Part shown: positions 34,413 through 43,703 of the stretch, in pieces
Layout: each line of letters opens with the position of its first letter
Numbering within the stretch: the first letter of the stretch is position 1
DNA from: Micromonospora sonchi
GTDB lineage: Bacteria > Actinomycetota > Actinomycetes > Mycobacteriales > Micromonosporaceae
Direction of reading: 5' to 3'
Assembly (NCBI RefSeq): GCF_014646235.1
Contig: NZ_BMNB01000002.1
Location: forward strand, 186,001 to 250,000
DNA length: 64,000 bases
The notes under the pieces: model-generated
What the model was told of the DNA's origin: nothing
Database searches by the model: none
Seen by the model: the letters and a program-made list of their open reading frames with translations, nothing else
Made by a program: the position numbers and the translations under genes

Positions 34413-34681
34413 GAGCCTCTCGCCTCCTGCGATTCGGTCGTCCGCGCGACTGGGTGTTCGGCATGCGGACTCACGTACTTATCTCGAACATAATGCTCGA
34501 CAGCAGCATCCGTCAACGCGCCGCGAACTGTATTGTTTTGCGGACGGGGCTCGAGTTGCCGAAATCTTGATCTTGCGCCGGCCCGTTGACGCGAGCCAGG
34601 CCACGTGGAAACGTTCTGAATGAGAACAGCCGTTCGATCAGCGAACAGATCGGAAGGTCCCTCCGTGGCGGAGCTGCTGGC
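34413..34681. promoter_or_regulatory. divergent pca / aromatic-transport control region
   Basis: This 269-bp gap separates pcaI from the ABC permease gene and is AT-richer than both. It holds two 15-bp palindromes on the transporter side: GTTCTGAATGAGAAC (34613-34627) and GTTCGATCAGCGAAC (34632-34646), each with 5-bp perfect arms and a 5-bp centre, 19 bp apart. On the pca side, TCGAACATAATGCTCGA lies about 70 bp before pcaI. The layout is typical of IclR-family operators. Confidence 0.65.
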
Positions 34682-34685
34682 GTGA
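34665..34685 (+). CDS. possible six-codon leader ORF
   Basis: GTG GCG GAG CTG CTG GCG TGA (VAELLA-stop) has GGAAGG 7 bases upstream. Its stop overlaps the permease GTG start as GTGA, the same arrangement as the other overlaps in this unit. The permease start at 34682 has a weaker site of its own, so the mini-ORF may deliver ribosomes to it. It could be chance. Confidence 0.3.
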   Translation: MAELLA

Positions 34686-35518
34686 CATCCACCCCCGCAC
34701 CACCGACCCGTGCACCACGGGTCGACGGCACCCGGCGCACGCGGCTGCCCGGCAACACCGCGCTGCTCGGGGTGCTCGGCTTCGCCACCTTCCTCGCGCT
34801 GCTCGAGGTGGTGCCGCGGCTCGGCATCGTCGCACCGGGCTACCTGCCGCCGGTCAGCCGCATCGGGGTCGCCCTGGTGGAGCTCGCCGGCGAGTCCGCC
34901 TTCTGGACCGCCCTCGGGGACACCGTCCGGGGGTGGTTCCTCGGGCTGCTCATCGCCGTGGCGCTCGGCATCGTCGTCGGGTTCGTCCTCGGCGCCACAC
35001 CGATCCTGCGGGAGGCCACCGCCTCCACGATCGAGTTCCTGCGCCCCATCCCCTCGGTGGCGCTCATCCCACTGGCCGTGCTGGTCTTCGGCACCAACCT
35101 GCGATCGGTGCTGCTGTTGGTGGTCTACGCCGCGTTCTGGCAGGTTCTCGTCCAGGTGCTGCACGGCGTGCAGGACGTCGACCCGGTCGCCCAGGAGACC
35201 GCCCGCACCTTCGGCCTCGGGCGGCTGGCCCGGATCCGGCACGTCACCTGGCCGACCGCGCTGCCGTACCTGCTCACCGGTGTGCGCCTGGCCGCCGCCG
35301 TGGCGCTGATTCTCGCCGTCACCGCCGAACTGGTGATCGGTGCCCCCGGTCTCGGCAACGAGATCGGCGTCGCGCAGTCCGGCGCCGCCGTCGCCCGGAT
35401 GTACGCGCTGATCATCGTCACCGGGCTGCTCGGTGTGGCGGTCAACGTACTGGCCCGCCAGCTCGAAAGGTTGCTGCTCAGGTGGCATCCGTCGATCCGC
35501 CGGGAGGTGCCCGCATGA
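34682..35518 (+). CDS. ABC transporter permease, NitT/TauT type (first)
   Basis: A 278-residue permease with six helices and the EAA loop (DPVAQETARTFGLGRLARIRHVTWPTALPYLLTGVRLA). It resembles SsuC/TauC. It is the first of two nonidentical permeases followed by an ATPase, overlapping by ATGA. No binding-protein gene is in the unit. Context suggests uptake of an aromatic acid, but the substrate is not proven. Confidence 0.88.
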   Translation: MTSTPAPPTRAPRVDGTRRTRLPGNTALLGVLGFATFLALLEVVPRLGIVAPGYLPPVSRIGVALVELAGESAFWTALGDTVRGWFLGLLIAVALGIVVGFVLGATPILREATASTIEFLRPIPSVALIPLAVLVFGTNLRSVLLLVVYAAFWQVLVQVLHGVQDVDPVAQETARTFGLGRLARIRHVTWPTALPYLLTGVRLAAAVALILAVTAELVIGAPGLGNEIGVAQSGAAVARMYALIIVTGLLGVAVNVLARQLERLLLRWHPSIRREVPA

Positions 35519-36312
35519 CCGCTCTGCTCCGCCGGGCAGCGCGGAACACCCTCGCCGCTGCGGCGCTGCCGATCGCGCTGCTCGCCCTCTGGTGGGTGTT
35601 CACCGCCGACAGTGACAGCTACTACCTGCCGCCGCTGTCGGACATCCTGGCCAGCGTCGACGACGTGTGGCTGCACTCCGGCCGGCTCCGCACCGACGTG
35701 CTGCCCAGCCTGCTGCGCCTGCTCGCCGGATTCACCCTCGCCGTGCTGCTGGGCGTCGGCGTCGGCGTGGCCATCGGGTCGTCGCGCCGCCTGCGGGCCT
35801 TCTGCGAGCCGGTGCTGGAGTTCCTCCGGGCGATCCCGCCACCGGTGCTGGTGCCGGTGCTCATGCTCTTCGCCGGCATCGGCAACACCATGAAGGTCCT
35901 GGTCATCGTCTCCGGCTGCGTGTGGCCGATCCTGCTCAACACCGTCGAGGGCGTCCGGGCCGTGGACCAGGTCCTGCTCGACACGGCACGCTGCTACGGC
36001 GTACGCGGACCCGCCCGGCTGTGGCACCTGATCATCCGATCGGCCAGCCCGCAGATCGTCACCGGCATGCGGCAGGGGCTCTCCATCGGGATCATCCTCA
36101 TGGTCATCAGCGAGATGTTCGCCGCCAGCAACGGGCTCGGCTTCAGCATCATCCAGTTCCAACGGACCTTCGCCGTCACCGAGATGTGGACCGGCATCCT
36201 GCTGCTCGGGCTGCTCGGCTTCCTGCTCGCCACCGCCATGCGGGTCTTCGAGCGGCGCGCCCTGAACTGGTACCTCGGCCTACGGCAGACCCAGCGGGGA
36301 GGAGACCGATGA
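35515..36312 (+). CDS. ABC transporter permease, NitT/TauT type (second)
   Basis: A 265-residue permease with the same architecture as the first (FLRAIPPPVLVPVLMLFAGIG; EAA loop DQVLLDTARCYGVRGPARLWHLIIRSASPQIVTG). The ATG at 35515 overlaps the previous stop, and its own stop overlaps the ATPase start. It forms a heterodimeric channel with the first permease. Confidence 0.9.
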   Translation: MTALLRRAARNTLAAAALPIALLALWWVFTADSDSYYLPPLSDILASVDDVWLHSGRLRTDVLPSLLRLLAGFTLAVLLGVGVGVAIGSSRRLRAFCEPVLEFLRAIPPPVLVPVLMLFAGIGNTMKVLVIVSGCVWPILLNTVEGVRAVDQVLLDTARCYGVRGPARLWHLIIRSASPQIVTGMRQGLSIGIILMVISEMFAASNGLGFSIIQFQRTFAVTEMWTGILLLGLLGFLLATAMRVFERRALNWYLGLRQTQRGGDR

Positions 36313-37124
36313 CCGGGACGCTGCTCGACGTACGCGGCGTACGCAAGGTGTACGAGGGGCACGGCCGCAGCGTGGAGGCGATCCGCGACCTGACCTTCAC
36401 CGTCGCCAAGGGCGAGATGGTCTGCGTGGTCGGCCCGTCCGGCGCCGGCAAGACCACCCTGCTCAAGTGCATCGCCGGGCTGCTCGCGCCGACCAGCGGC
36501 GAGGTGGTGCTGGAGGGCGAGGCGGTCGCCGGGCCACCGCCGGGCATGGCGGTGGTCTTCCAGGAGTACGGCCGCAGCCTGTTCCCGTGGATGACCGTAC
36601 GGGGCAACGTCGAGCTGCCGCTGAAGCAGAAGAAGCTGCCCAGGGCGCGCCGGGTGGAGCTGCTGCACCAGGCGCTGGACGCGGTCGGTCTGGGTGACGT
36701 GCACGGCGCGTACCCGTGGCAGCTCTCCGGCGGCATGCAGCAGCGCGTCGCCATCGCCCGGGCCATCGCGTACGAGCCGCGCATCCTGCTCATGGACGAG
36801 CCGTTCGCCGCGGTCGACGCGCAGACCCGCGCGGACCTGGAGGATCTGGTCCGGTCGCTGTGGCAGGGGCTCGGGGTGACCACCCTGTTCGTCACCCACG
36901 ACATCGACGAGGCGGTCTACCTCGGCCAGCGGGTGCTGGTGCTCTCCGCCGCGCCAACGCTCGTGCTCGACGACGTCACCGTCGACCTGCCCGCCGAGCG
37001 GGACCAGCTCTCCACGCGCTCGTCGGCCCGCTTCGCCGAGCTTCGTGGGCACCTCTTCGCACAGATCCAGCGGGCCAAGACGTACCACCCGCCCGACCCC
37101 CCGCACCCCCCTGGAGGAAACTGA
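36309..37124 (+). CDS. ABC transporter ATPase, NitT/TauT type
   Basis: A 271-residue ATPase: Walker A GPSGAGKTT, Q-loop VFQEYGRSLFPWMTV, signature LSGGMQQRVAIARAIAYEPRILLMDEPFAAVD (with Walker B) and switch His in VTHDIDEAVYL. Its stop overlaps the aldehyde dehydrogenase start as TGATG, tying transport to aldehyde oxidation. Confidence 0.93.
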   Translation: MTGTLLDVRGVRKVYEGHGRSVEAIRDLTFTVAKGEMVCVVGPSGAGKTTLLKCIAGLLAPTSGEVVLEGEAVAGPPPGMAVVFQEYGRSLFPWMTVRGNVELPLKQKKLPRARRVELLHQALDAVGLGDVHGAYPWQLSGGMQQRVAIARAIAYEPRILLMDEPFAAVDAQTRADLEDLVRSLWQGLGVTTLFVTHDIDEAVYLGQRVLVLSAAPTLVLDDVTVDLPAERDQLSTRSSARFAELRGHLFAQIQRAKTYHPPDPPHPPGGN

Positions 37125-38584
37125 TGTCCCTGCTCGATAACGGAACCTGGCACGGCACCCTGTACAGCGACGGCTGGGTCCAGGCGGCCGGCGGCACCGC
37201 CGCCGTGCGCTCCCCCGCCACCGGCGAGGAGATCGGCCTGGTCGGCGTGGCCGACGCCGACGACGTGGCGCGGGCCTGCGCCCGGGCCGCCGCCGCGCAG
37301 CAGGCGTGGGCCGCCACCGGCTACACCGAGCGGGCCGCCGTGCTGCGCCGGGCCGGCGCGTTGTGGGAGCAGCACGCCGCCGAGGTCGGCGACTGGGTGG
37401 TCCGCGAGTCCGGGTCGATCCCGCCGAAGGGCGTCCTGGAGACCACCACCGCCGCGCAGGAGTGCTACGAGGCCGCGACGCTGCCCTCGCATTCGCTCGG
37501 CGAGATCATTCCGAGCGCTCAGCCGCGGCTGAGCCTGGCCCGCCGGCTACCGGTCGGCGTGGTGGGGGTCATCTCGCCGTTCAACGCCCCGTTGATCCTG
37601 GCGATCCGCTCGGTCGCCCCGGCGCTGGCGCTGGGCAACGCGGTGGTGCTCAAGCCGGATCTGCGCACGGCGGTCTGCGGCGGGCTGAGCATCGCCCGGG
37701 TCTTCGAGGAGGCCGGGCTGCCCGAGGGTCTGCTGCACGTGCTACCGGGCGGCGTGGCCACCGGCGAGGCGCTGGTCGCCGACCCGCACGTGCGGGTGAT
37801 CAGCTTCACCGGGTCGAGCGCGGCGGGCCGCAAGGTCGGCGAGGCCGCCGCCCGGCACCTGAAGCGGGCCCACCTGGAGCTGGGCGGCAACTCCGCCCTG
37901 GTGGTGCTCGACGACGCCGACCTGGACCTCGCCGTCTCGGCCGGCGCGTGGGGTTCCTTCCTGCACCAGGGGCAGATCTGCATGACCACGGGCCGGCACC
38001 TGGTGCACGAGAGCCTCGCCGAGCGGTACGTCGCCGAGTTGGCCGCCAAGGCCGACCACCTGCCGGTCGGCGACCCCGCCAAGGAACAGGTGGCGCTCGG
38101 GCCGATCATCGACGAGGCGCAGCGCGACAAGATTCACTCACTGGTCACGGCCAGCGTGGACGCGGGCGCCCGGCTGGCCGCCGGCGGCACCTACGACGGG
38201 CTGTTCTACCGACCGACCGTGCTCGCCGACGTCACCCCGGACACCCCGGCGTACGCGCAGGAGGTCTTCGGCCCGGTCGCCCCGGTGCTCACCTTCACCG
38301 ACCTGGACGAGGCGGCGGCGCTGGCCGGCGCCAGCGAGTACGGCCTGTCGCTGGGCATCCTCAGCCGCGACGTGATGAAGGCGATGGCGCTGGCCGAGCG
38401 CATTCCCAGCGGCATCGTGCACATCAACGACCAGACCGTCAGCGACGAGGCGGTGGCCCCGTTCGGTGGGGTCGGCGCCTCCGGCACCGGTTCCCGCTTC
38501 GGTGGGGCGGCGGCGAACGTGGAAGCCTTCACCGAGACGCAGTGGCTGACGGTACAGGGCGACATCACCCGCTACCCGTTCTGA
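37124..38584 (+). CDS. aldehyde dehydrogenase, benzaldehyde/vanillin type
   Basis: A 486-residue NAD(P)-dependent aldehyde dehydrogenase. Glu base lies in HLELGGNSAL and nucleophile Cys in QGQICMTTGR; ISPFNAPLILAIRSVAPALALGNAV replaces the usual PWNFP, as in benzaldehyde and vanillin dehydrogenases. GGAGG precedes the ATG. Together with pobA and pca it fits oxidation of an aromatic aldehyde (4-hydroxybenzaldehyde or vanillin) to a benzoate. The exact substrate is inferred. Confidence 0.88.
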   Translation: MSLLDNGTWHGTLYSDGWVQAAGGTAAVRSPATGEEIGLVGVADADDVARACARAAAAQQAWAATGYTERAAVLRRAGALWEQHAAEVGDWVVRESGSIPPKGVLETTTAAQECYEAATLPSHSLGEIIPSAQPRLSLARRLPVGVVGVISPFNAPLILAIRSVAPALALGNAVVLKPDLRTAVCGGLSIARVFEEAGLPEGLLHVLPGGVATGEALVADPHVRVISFTGSSAAGRKVGEAAARHLKRAHLELGGNSALVVLDDADLDLAVSAGAWGSFLHQGQICMTTGRHLVHESLAERYVAELAAKADHLPVGDPAKEQVALGPIIDEAQRDKIHSLVTASVDAGARLAAGGTYDGLFYRPTVLADVTPDTPAYAQEVFGPVAPVLTFTDLDEAAALAGASEYGLSLGILSRDVMKAMALAERIPSGIVHINDQTVSDEAVAPFGGVGASGTGSRFGGAAANVEAFTETQWLTVQGDITRYPF

Positions 38585-38625
38585 GAGACTGCCGCACACG
38601 GTTCGGGGCGAGGAAGGGAGTTGCC

Positions 38626-39423
38626 GTGGCAGGCGGAAGCCGGACCCCCGGCGCATCGGTGACCTCGCGTGTCCTGGCCGTGCTGGGCGCGTTCGACGCG
38701 GCCCACCCGGCGTTGACACTCAGCGACATCGCCCGGCGCAGCGGGCTGCCGCTGGCCACCACGCACCGGCTGGTCGCCGAACTGGTGACCGGCCGGGCGC
38801 TGGCCCGCGCCGCCGACGGCAGGTACACCATCGGCGTCCGGCTGTGGGAGGCCGGGCTGCTCTCGCCGCTGCACACCCGGCTGCGCGAGGTGGCCCTGCC
38901 CTACCTTCAGGAGCTGTACACCACGGTGCGGGAGAACGTGCACCTGGCGGTCTGGGACGGCGACGAGGCGCTGTACGTGGAGAAGGTCACCGGGCACAAG
39001 TCGGTGCCGACCATCTCCAGGACCGGGGGACGGCTGCCGCTGCACGCCACCGGCGTCGGCAAGGCGCTGCTGGCGTACGCCCCGCCGGAGGTCGTCGCCG
39101 CGCACCTGCGCCGACCGTTGCGCCGCTGCACGGCGTACACCGTGACCGAGCCGGGCCGGCTGGCCCGCGAGCTGGCCACCGTGCGGGAGCGCGGCTGGGC
39201 GCTCACCCACGAGGAGATGACCCTCGGTTCCTGCTCGGTCGCCGTCCCGGTGCGCGACGCCGACGGGGTCGTCGTCGCCGCGATCGGCGTCGTCGGGCAC
39301 AGCCTCGGCGCCAACCCGCAGCGGCTCGTGCCGGCGTTACGCGCGGCGGCCGACGGGGTCGCCGCCCGGTTGGCCGAGGCGGCGCAGTCCTCGATTCGCC
39401 CAGTGCAGCGGAGAAGCGCCTGA
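38626..39423 (+). CDS. IclR family regulator (second)
   Basis: A 265-residue regulator: winged helix (LTLSDIARRSGLPLATTHRLVAELV) and effector domain (HLAVWDGDEALYVEKVTGHKS, LHATGVGKALLAYAP, EEMTLGSCSVAVPVRD). It differs from the pca-linked IclR protein. GTG at 38626 has AGGAAGGGAG upstream. It lies just before pobA, with a 15-bp palindrome between, so it probably controls pobA and perhaps its own unit. Confidence 0.9.
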   Translation: MAGGSRTPGASVTSRVLAVLGAFDAAHPALTLSDIARRSGLPLATTHRLVAELVTGRALARAADGRYTIGVRLWEAGLLSPLHTRLREVALPYLQELYTTVRENVHLAVWDGDEALYVEKVTGHKSVPTISRTGGRLPLHATGVGKALLAYAPPEVVAAHLRRPLRRCTAYTVTEPGRLARELATVRERGWALTHEEMTLGSCSVAVPVRDADGVVVAAIGVVGHSLGANPQRLVPALRAAADGVAARLAEAAQSSIRPVQRRSA

Positions 39424-39472
39424 GCATGCTCCGGCCAGGTGAATGCCCGGATCGAGCCAGCCTTCCACTGAG

Positions 39473-39487
39473 TGGAAAGCGACAGCG
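39473..39487. promoter_or_regulatory. 15-bp palindromic operator upstream of pobA
   Basis: TTCCACTGAGTGGAA is a perfect palindrome with 7-bp arms and a single central base. It lies 82 bp before the pobA ATG, in the 145-bp gap after the IclR gene. IclR-family proteins bind such short palindromes. Confidence 0.65.
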
Positions 39488-39568
39488 GCGGCGCGGGACG
39501 CGATCGGGCAGGCTGGTGCGCCGGGTGACCATGTCGCCCCCACCACCGCAAGCGTCAAGGAGGCACGG

Positions 39569-40738
39569 ATGCGTACCCAGGTCGGCATCATCGGAGCAGG
39601 CCCGGCCGGGCTCATGCTGTCGCACCTGCTGCACCGGCAGGGCATCTCCTCCGTGGTGATCGAGAGCCGCAGCCGGGAGTACGTGGAGCACCGGTTGCGC
39701 GCCGGGGTGCTCGAACAGGGCTCGGTCGACCTGCTGCGGGAGACCGGCCTGGGGGCGCGCATGGACCGCGAGGGGATGCGGCACGAGGGCATCGAGCTGC
39801 GCTTCGACGGCGAGTCGCACCGGGTGCCGATGACGGAGTTGACCGGCCGGGCGATCACCGTGTACGGGCAGCAGGAGGTGGTCAAGGACCTGATCGCCGC
39901 CCGGCTCGACGCGGGCGGGACCATCCTGTTCGAGGCGCCGGCCGAGCGCCTCTCCGGGCTGGACTCGGCGCCGGTGATCCACTTCCGGCACCAGGGCCGG
40001 GAGGAGGAGCTGCACTGCGACTTCGTGGTCGGCTGCGACGGCTACCACGGGATCAGCCGCCCGGCGGTGCCCGACGGGGTGCTGACCACCTACGAGCGCA
40101 CCTACCCGTTCGCCTGGCTGGGCGTGCTCGCCGCCGCCCCGCCCGCGGTGGACGAGCTCATCTACGCCCACCACGAGCGGGGTTTCGCGCTGTACAGCAT
40201 GCGGTCGCCGCAGATCTCCCGGCTGTATCTCCAGGTGCCCGCCGACGAGGACATCGCCGACTGGCCGGACGAGCGGATCTGGGCCGAGCTGCGCACCCGG
40301 CTGGAGACGGTGCCCGGCTGGAAGCTCAACGAGGGCCCGATCCTGGAGAAGGGGATCACCCCGCTGCGCAGCCTCGTGGTCGAACCGATGCAGTGGCAGC
40401 GGCTCTACCTGGCCGGCGACGCGGTGCACATCGTGCCGCCCACCGGCGCCAAGGGCATGAACCTGGCCCTGGCCGACGTGACGCTGCTCGGTGACGCCTT
40501 CGCCGCCTGGTACGCCGACGGCAGCACCGAACTGCTGGACGGCTACTCCCGCACGGCGCTGCGTCGGGTGTGGCGGGCCCAGCAGTTCTCCTGGTGGATG
40601 ACCTCCATGCTGCACCGGCTCAACGCCGACGACCCGTACGAGGCGAAGCTCCAGTCGGCGACCCTGCGGTACGTGACCACCTCGCGGTCGTACGCGACCA
40701 GCCTGGCGGAGAACTACGTCGGCCTGCCGCAGGTCTGA
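39569..40738 (+). CDS. pobA: 4-hydroxybenzoate 3-monooxygenase
   Basis: A 389-residue flavoprotein that converts 4-hydroxybenzoate to protocatechuate, feeding the pca operon. The FAD-binding GAGPAGLMLSHLL, the RAGVLEQGSVDLL substrate region, the mid-chain VGCDGYHGISR and the C-terminal GDAVHIVPPTGAKGMNLALADV are present; the length is normal. The ATG at 39569 follows AAGGAGG. Confidence 0.96.
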   Translation: MRTQVGIIGAGPAGLMLSHLLHRQGISSVVIESRSREYVEHRLRAGVLEQGSVDLLRETGLGARMDREGMRHEGIELRFDGESHRVPMTELTGRAITVYGQQEVVKDLIAARLDAGGTILFEAPAERLSGLDSAPVIHFRHQGREEELHCDFVVGCDGYHGISRPAVPDGVLTTYERTYPFAWLGVLAAAPPAVDELIYAHHERGFALYSMRSPQISRLYLQVPADEDIADWPDERIWAELRTRLETVPGWKLNEGPILEKGITPLRSLVVEPMQWQRLYLAGDAVHIVPPTGAKGMNLALADVTLLGDAFAAWYADGSTELLDGYSRTALRRVWRAQQFSWWMTSMLHRLNADDPYEAKLQSATLRYVTTSRSYATSLAENYVGLPQV

Positions 40739-40750
40739 CCCCGACCGGGT

Positions 40751-41938
40751 TCAGCGCAGCTTGCCGAAGAAGGTACGCAGGTCGGCGACGAAGAGGTCCG
40801 GCCGCTCCATGGCGAAGAAGTGCCCACCGCTGTCGTACTCGGCCCAGTGCACGACGTGGTGATCCCGTTCCGCGAGGCGTCGGATGGTGACGTCGCGGGA
40901 CCGGGACACCAGCACGCCGGTCGGCACGGTGGGCCGCTGCCCCGTCCCCCAGTCGCCCACCGCCGCGTCGGTGCCATCGTCGGACCAGGCGTTGCCGTCG
41001 TCGGTGATGTCCTCGTAGTAGACCTGGGCGGCGGAGCCGGCCGTGCCGGTCAGCCAGTACAGGCTGACGTTGGTCAGCAGGCGGTCCCGGTCGATCGCGT
41101 CGTCGAAGTGCCCGTCGGCGGGGTGGTCGGTCATCCGCTGGAACATCTCGACGATCCAGGCGAGCTGCCCGGCCGGTGAGTCGTGCAGCCCGTACGCCAG
41201 AGTGTGCGGCGACTTCGCCTGGATCTGGAGGTATCCGTCGTTGTAGGCGGTCAGCGCGGCCAGCCGCTGCTGCTCGGTCTCGGTGAGCCCGTCGAGTTCG
41301 CCCGGAGCGCCGCTCGGGAAGGTGAGCAGCGCGTTGACGTGCACGCCGAGCACCCGCTCGGGGGCCAGCCGGCCGATCGCCGGCGCGACGAACGAGCCGG
41401 TGTCCCCGCCCTGCACGCCGTAGCGCCGGTAGCCGAGCCGGTCCATCAGCTCGACCAGGGCACCGGCCATCCGTTCGCTGCCCCAGCCCGGCCCGGACAG
41501 CGGGGCGGAGAAGCCGAAGCCGGGCAGCGACGGGATCACCAGGTGGAACGCGTCGGCCGGATCGGCGCCGTGGGCGCGTGGGTCGGCGAGCGGCCCGGCC
41601 GCGTCCAGGAAGTCCAGGAACGAGCTCGGCCAGCCGTGCAGCAGGAGCAGCGGCGTGGCGTCGGGCTCGGGTGAGCGTACGTGCAGGAAGTGCAGCCGCT
41701 GCCCGTCGACCTCGGTGAGGTGGTGCGGCAACTTGTTCAGCTCCGCCTCGTACGTACGCCAGTCGTAGCGGGTACGCCAGTGCTCGGCCAGCGCCCTGAG
41801 GTAGCCCACCGGCACGCCACGGCTCCAGCCGACCTCGGGCAGTTCGTCGGGCCAGCGGGTGTTGGCCAGGCGCGCGGCCAGGTCGTCGAGCTGGGCCTGG
41901 GGGATGTCGAGGCGGAACGGAACGATGTCGTTGATCAT
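40751..41938 (-). CDS. epoxide hydrolase, EHN type
   Basis: A 395-residue alpha/beta hydrolase with an N-terminal EHN region ([27 protein letters not shown]). HGWPSS gives the oxyanion hole, the nucleophile Asp lies in [13 protein letters not shown], and the catalytic His is near [13 protein letters not shown]. It resembles microsomal-type epoxide hydrolases. It converges with pobA, and its role in aromatic metabolism is unproven. Confidence 0.9.
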   Translation of the reverse strand: MINDIVPFRLDIPQAQLDDLAARLANTRWPDELPEVGWSRGVPVGYLRALAEHWRTRYDWRTYEAELNKLPHHLTEVDGQRLHFLHVRSPEPDATPLLLLHGWPSSFLDFLDAAGPLADPRAHGADPADAFHLVIPSLPGFGFSAPLSGPGWGSERMAGALVELMDRLGYRRYGVQGGDTGSFVAPAIGRLAPERVLGVHVNALLTFPSGAPGELDGLTETEQQRLAALTAYNDGYLQIQAKSPHTLAYGLHDSPAGQLAWIVEMFQRMTDHPADGHFDDAIDRDRLLTNVSLYWLTGTAGSAAQVYYEDITDDGNAWSDDGTDAAVGDWGTGQRPTVPTGVLVSRSRDVTIRRLAERDHHVVHWAEYDSGGHFFAMERPDLFVADLRTFFGKLR

Positions 41939-41967
41939 GCGATCGACGCTACGGGCCGGTCAGGTCA

Positions 41968-41988
41968 GTTCCGGTCCTAAATAGGAAC
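41968..41988. promoter_or_regulatory. palindrome in the epoxide hydrolase / PepSY control region
   Basis: GTTCC (41968-41972) pairs with GGAAC (41984-41988), and inside them TCCTA and TAGGA (41975-41986) form a second palindrome. It lies 30 bp upstream of the epoxide hydrolase start and could be an operator of that gene. No neighbouring regulator is obvious. Confidence 0.4.
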
Positions 41989-42132
41989 GGCAACGACACC
42001 GGCGGGAGCCGGACCGGCCACTGATCCGACCAGATGCTCGAAGCGGCGAGCATCCGGGCGACGGCAGCACCACTGATCCGAGGGGCGCGGATCAGTTCGC
42101 ACGAATACCTTCTAGTCCGATCGGAAAAGTGT

Positions 42133-43604
42133 ATGTCTCTGACCGAAGCCCCCGGCGCACCGATGCCGGAGTCCACGCCCGGCCCTGAGCCCACCACCGC
42201 CCAGCCGGCGGCCCGCCCGCCACGACGCCCCTCCCCGCTGGCGGCGATGCTGCTCCGCCTGCACTTCTACGCCGGCATCCTGGTCGCCCCGTTCCTGGTG
42301 GTGGCCGCACTGACCGGCCTGGCGTACACCGTCACGCCGCAGCTGGACCAGGCCCTCTACGGCGACCAACTCACCGTGGCCACCGTCGGCGACCAGCCCC
42401 GGCCGCTGGCCGAGCAGATCACCGCGGCCCGGACCGCCCACCCGGACGGCACCCTCGCGGCCGTGGCACCCGGCATCGGAGAGCACACCACGCGGGTGGT
42501 GTTCTCGCTGCCGGAACTGGGCGACCGGCAACACACCGTCTACGTCGACCCGTACACCGGCGAGGTGCGGGGGCAGCTCACCACCTGGTTCGGCTCGACC
42601 CCGCCACCACCTGGCTCGACGACCTGCACCGCAATCTGCACCTGGGCGACCTCGGGCGGCACTACTCGGAGATCGCCGCCAGTTGGCTTTGGGTCCCGGC
42701 GCTCGGCGGCATCGTGCTGTGGTGGCGTCGCCGGCGCACCGGACGCGGCCGGGTGAAGCACCTGCTGGTGCCCGACCTCTCGGCCGGCAAGGGGGTCCGG
42801 CGTACCCGGGGATGGCACGCCACCACCGGTGTCTGGCTCGCCGTGGGGCTGCTCATCCTCTCCGCGACCGGTCTGACGTGGTCCCGCTTCGCCGGGGGAA
42901 ACCTCGCCGCCGGGCTGGACGCGCTCGACGCCCGGCGACCCGCGCTGGCCACCGCGCTGGAGGGCGCGTCCGCCGTCGGCGGTGGCGAGCACCAGCACGG
43001 TGGCGCGCCCGCCTCGGCGGCGGTCGACCCGGCCACCTTCGACCGGGTCCTGGCGGTGGCCCGCGACGCCGGCCTGTCCGGGCCGGTCGAGATCAGCCCC
43101 GGCGAGCCCGGGGACGCCTGGGCGGTCGCCCAGACCGACAACACCTGGCCGGTGGGGCGGGACCAGGTCGCCGTCGACCCGGACGCCGACGCGGTGACCG
43201 CCCGCAACGACTTCGCCGACTGGCCGGTGCTGGCCAAGCTCAGCGCCCTCGGCGTGCAGGCGCACATGGGTCTGCTCTTCGGTACGGTCAACCAGATCCT
43301 GCTCGCCGCGCTCGCCGTCGGCCTGCTCTGCGTCATCGTCTGGGGCTATCGCATGTGGTGGCAGCGGCGCCCCACCCGCCGTGACCGGCCTGCTTTCGTC
43401 GGAGCTCCGCCCGCCCGCGGCGCCCTGCGCGGGCTGCCCTGGTGGGCGCTGCTGGTCGGCGTACCGGTGGTCGCCGCGGTCGGCTGGGCCCTGCCGGGGT
43501 TCGGCGTTCCCCTGCTCGGCTTCCTCGTCGTCGACGTCGTGCTGGGTGCGCTGGCCCGGCGACGCGACGGCCGGCAGGGCGATCCCATCCCCACCGCCAG
43601 CTGA
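42133..43604 (+). pseudogene. PepSY domain membrane protein, frameshifted
   Basis: One gene in two frames. The first frame gives the N-terminal helix (LRLHFYAGILVAPFLVVAAL) and a PepSY part down to RGQLTTWFGSTP. At about 42601-42604 the frame is lost. Adding one G there (CCGGCC instead of CCGCC) restores ATTWLDDLHRNLHLGD and a continuous protein with GVWLAVGLLILSATGLTW, a second PepSY region and two last helices, about 490 residues. Such proteins (PepSY-TM, often iron-linked reductases) are usual here. A sequencing error at a G run is possible. Confidence 0.8.
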
Positions 43605-43624
43605 CCCCGGCCGGTTGATCGACA

Positions 43625-43683
43625 CCGTTTCGGCGGGATGGCGGTATCCGCTTCCCCTGGACCCCGCCATTCCGCCGAAACGG
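43625..43683. terminator. hairpin after the PepSY gene, GTTGATC family
   Basis: A 20-bp arm beginning CCGTTTCGGCGG (43625-43644) pairs with 43664-43683 with one mismatch. GTTGATCG lies just before it. It sits between two convergent genes and is likely a bidirectional terminator. Similar elements occur at 44639 and 59688. Confidence 0.65.
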
Positions 43684-43703
43684 ATGCCGCGTCTCGCCCG
43701 TCG

